Source: Ignavibacteriaceae bacterium
GTDB lineage: Bacteria > Bacteroidota > Ignavibacteria > Ignavibacteriales > Ignavibacteriaceae
Assembly (NCBI GenBank): GCA_025449775.1
Contig: JANWIS010000188.1
Span: 1 to 14,712, forward strand
DNA: 14,712 bases
Reading direction: 5' to 3'
In this document: positions 13,080 to 14,712 of the stretch, in pieces
Position numbering within the stretch: position 1 is the first letter of the stretch
Layout: each line of letters begins with the position of its first letter
Translations under genes and position numbers: made by a program
Notes under the pieces: generated by a model
What the model was told of the DNA's origin: nothing
The model's database searches: none
Seen by the model: only the letters and a program-made list of their open reading frames with translations

Positions 13080-14712
13080 TTAATCTTTCAAAAGTTTAAT
13101 AGACACAAACCACTCCCAATCATTCAATCCATTAGGTAATGACCATGCTTTAGCAATACCAGCAGAAATTGTTGATTCCAGATTGTACCAGTGTTTTAAT
13201 TTGACATCCATTTGAGCTCCGAGATCAATCCAATAATTTTCCAAATCCATCTTAGTGATTAATCCTTGTGAATAAACAGAAAAATCAAAATGATTTACAA
13301 ACTGATCGAGAAGCAGCCAATCAGAAACTCTGATCGGAGGAAAATCATTTTCAAGCATTATCTTTCCAAACCTGTCAGTGATAAGACTGTAGATTGGAAT
13401 TCCTGGAAACCTGAACACTCTTCTGAACTGTTTGATATCATCATTATCAACTCCACGGTTACCAAAACCTCCAAAATAATATCTGGATTGAACAAGATTT
13501 TCATTATCCCAGAGATAACCACCTGCAATTTTTACGTGAAAGACGTTATGATTCCACAACCAAGTAGAAAAATCACTCACTTCCAAATATGTATTCACCG
13601 CAAATTCAGGTTGGTCAAATTCTGTACCGTATAGCGTTGCTGTCCAGTTTATTTCATTTCCCTGCTCAAAATCCGAGCTTCCAATACTTCTTCTAAGATT
13701 TTTTAGGTTTGTATTTGTCGCCAGAACTGCAAAATCTGGCTGTGAAACAGGAACAAGATTGTCATTAATAAATTGAACATCTCTGTAAAAAGTTAAAGTT
13801 GTAGCTTGTTTTATTTTAAGGGGGTTATCATACTTCCAGTAATATGTGTGTCCGAGCTTGAATTGAGTTCCGATCATTCCTCTTTTTCTCTCGTTGAATA
13901 AATCAAAAAAGTCTGCGCCGTTGTATAAAACATCAACATAAAATAGCTGGTTGTAATCATATTTAAACCTGAGATGCCAGAGTGGTGAACTTGGTTTTTC
14001 ATTAAGAGGAGAAACTCCGGCTTCCATATAAAAATCATGGATCATAAGAGGATCTGAAATTCTTGTGAACAAACCAAACACAACCTGGTTTTGAAATCCA
14101 CTAACGACGGGAATTATAGAATGTATATGCAGATTTGATAATCCATTGTATCCAAGCTCTTTTGAAAAATCCAGAGGTGTTGAATCCAAAGAATCTTTTG
14201 TAAGTGTCCAATTATAAAGGTTAGAGTTTTTTTCAAGTACGCTTTGACCAAGATAGTTTATTGCGGGCAAATATTCTGCTGGTTCATTTTTGAAGATAAC
14301 AGGTTTAAATCCATCGAGAGAAAATTCAAAAGCAAAGATTGAATCAGGAGTAATTTCAATGGGCTTAAAAAGTCCAGAACTGCAATGTGTGAGTGCTTTG
14401 ATTGATGAGTTGTTGAAATCAAACCTGTAAATATTCGACACCCCATTAGTATATGCATTCCAATAAAGAAAATTTCCGTCTTTGCTCCATGAAGGGTTTT
14501 CCGGAGATCCGCTGTTCGAAATAATCTTATAATTAAATTCGGATCTTTCTAATAAATCAGCAGCTTCAAAATAAATTATTGATTGCTGTCCGTTTGATTT
14601 TTTTATAACGGCGGTCAAATGTTTTCCATCTTTATCTACTGCTATATTAAAAATTTCATCTTCTAATACCAGTGTGACGAGTGGTGTAATTTCTTCGTAA
14701 GGAAATCTGGAA
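13080..14712 (-). CDS. Beta-propeller plus outer-membrane beta-barrel protein (N-terminus outside window)
   Basis: Partial at the right edge: the frame stays open for 31 codons above the first candidate start (TTG at 14618), so the true start is beyond 14712. The first visible third looks like TolB/WD40-type propeller blades: IFNIAVDKDGKHLTAVIKK, then PSWSKDGNFLYWNAYTNG with YRFDF, then IEITPDSIFAFEFSLDGF. The C-terminal two thirds look like an outer-membrane barrel of the Omp85/surface-antigen kind: many alternating aromatic strands, SRYYFGGFGNRGVDNDD, the loop FRVFRFPGIPIYSL-like segment, KIMLENDFPPIRV, and a terminal strand WEWFVSIKL followed by LKD. Known proteins of this build occur in Bacteroidota-related phyla, often with a peptidase domain upstream; that part is not visible. 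It is the upstream gene of a putative operon with two kinases. Function unknown. Confidence 0.75.
   Translation of the reverse strand, partial: SRFPYEEITPLVTLVLEDEIFNIAVDKDGKHLTAVIKKSNGQQSIIYFEAADLLERSEFNYKIISNSGSPENPSWSKDGNFLYWNAYTNGVSNIYRFDFNNSSIKALTHCSSGLFKPIEITPDSIFAFEFSLDGFKPVIFKNEPAEYLPAINYLGQSVLEKNSNLYNWTLTKDSLDSTPLDFSKELGYNGLSNLHIHSIIPVVSGFQNQVVFGLFTRISDPLMIHDFYMEAGVSPLNEKPSSPLWHLRFKYDYNQLFYVDVLYNGADFFDLFNERKRGMIGTQFKLGHTYYWKYDNPLKIKQATTLTFYRDVQFINDNLVPVSQPDFAVLATNTNLKNLRRSIGSSDFEQGNEINWTATLYGTEFDQPEFAVNTYLEVSDFSTWLWNHNVFHVKIAGGYLWDNENLVQSRYYFGGFGNRGVDNDDIKQFRRVFRFPGIPIYSLITDRFGKIMLENDFPPIRVSDWLLLDQFVNHFDFSVYSQGLITKMDLENYWIDLGAQMDVKLKHWYNLESTISAGIAKAWSLPNGLNDWEWFVSIKLLKD

Noticed and set aside
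1..14712. CRISPR arrays, tRNA genes, insertion sequences or phage genes
   Set aside because: No regularly spaced repeats, no cloverleaf-like sequence, no transposase or integrase motif and no terminal inverted repeats with target duplications were seen.

Overview
The window is AT-rich and carries complete, tightly packed bacterial genes. Signs of a Gram-negative-type envelope are an outer-membrane beta-barrel protein, a lipoprotein with a lipobox, and a signal-peptide-bearing glutathione peroxidase. Gene content and protein flavour (type 2-like isoleucyl-tRNA synthetase, trimeric-type purine nucleoside phosphorylase, PAS/GAF histidine kinases, a DivIVA protein outside the Gram-positives) suggest a member of the Bacteroidota/Chlorobi/Ignavibacteria group. 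This placement is inference from the look of the proteins, not from a marker gene search. No tRNA, rRNA, CRISPR array, transposase or integrase was seen.

Region 1 (1-2993, all minus strand) is a tight five-gene operon, read right to left: yggS (PLP homeostasis), divIVA, a purine nucleoside phosphorylase gene, a four-helix membrane protein with a DivIVA-like coiled tail, then ileS running off the window. Junctions are 4-bp ATGA, 1-bp TAATG and 4-bp ATGA overlaps, then a 10-bp gap. The order yggS(ylmE)-divIVA-ileS echoes the ylm-divIVA-ileS division cluster of Firmicutes. The membrane protein is the most novel-looking gene here.

Region 2 (2994-4895, plus strand) holds a divergent intergenic region with an AT-rich inverted repeat, then a single-domain phosphate acetyltransferase and an exported glutathione-peroxidase-type thiol peroxidase. 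Each has its own AGGAG ribosome site.

Region 3 (4918-8062, minus strand) is glycogen phosphorylase followed 14 bp later by a VOC/extradiol-dioxygenase-like enzyme.

Region 4 (8063-10102) is a lipoprotein of the alkaline phosphatase superfamily on plus, with several canonical zinc ligands substituted. It converges with, and overlaps by 9 bp, an AlkD-like DNA glycosylase gene on minus. That gene has its catalytic residues but is broken by an in-frame TGA at codon 26.

Region 5 (10235-14712, minus strand) is an apparent operon: a beta-propeller plus outer-membrane barrel protein (N-terminus outside the window), a GAF sensor kinase that seems to lack the phospho-acceptor histidine, and a PAS-HisKA-HATPase-receiver hybrid kinase. 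The two kinases share a TAATG junction and neither has a membrane segment, so they probably work together in the cytoplasm.
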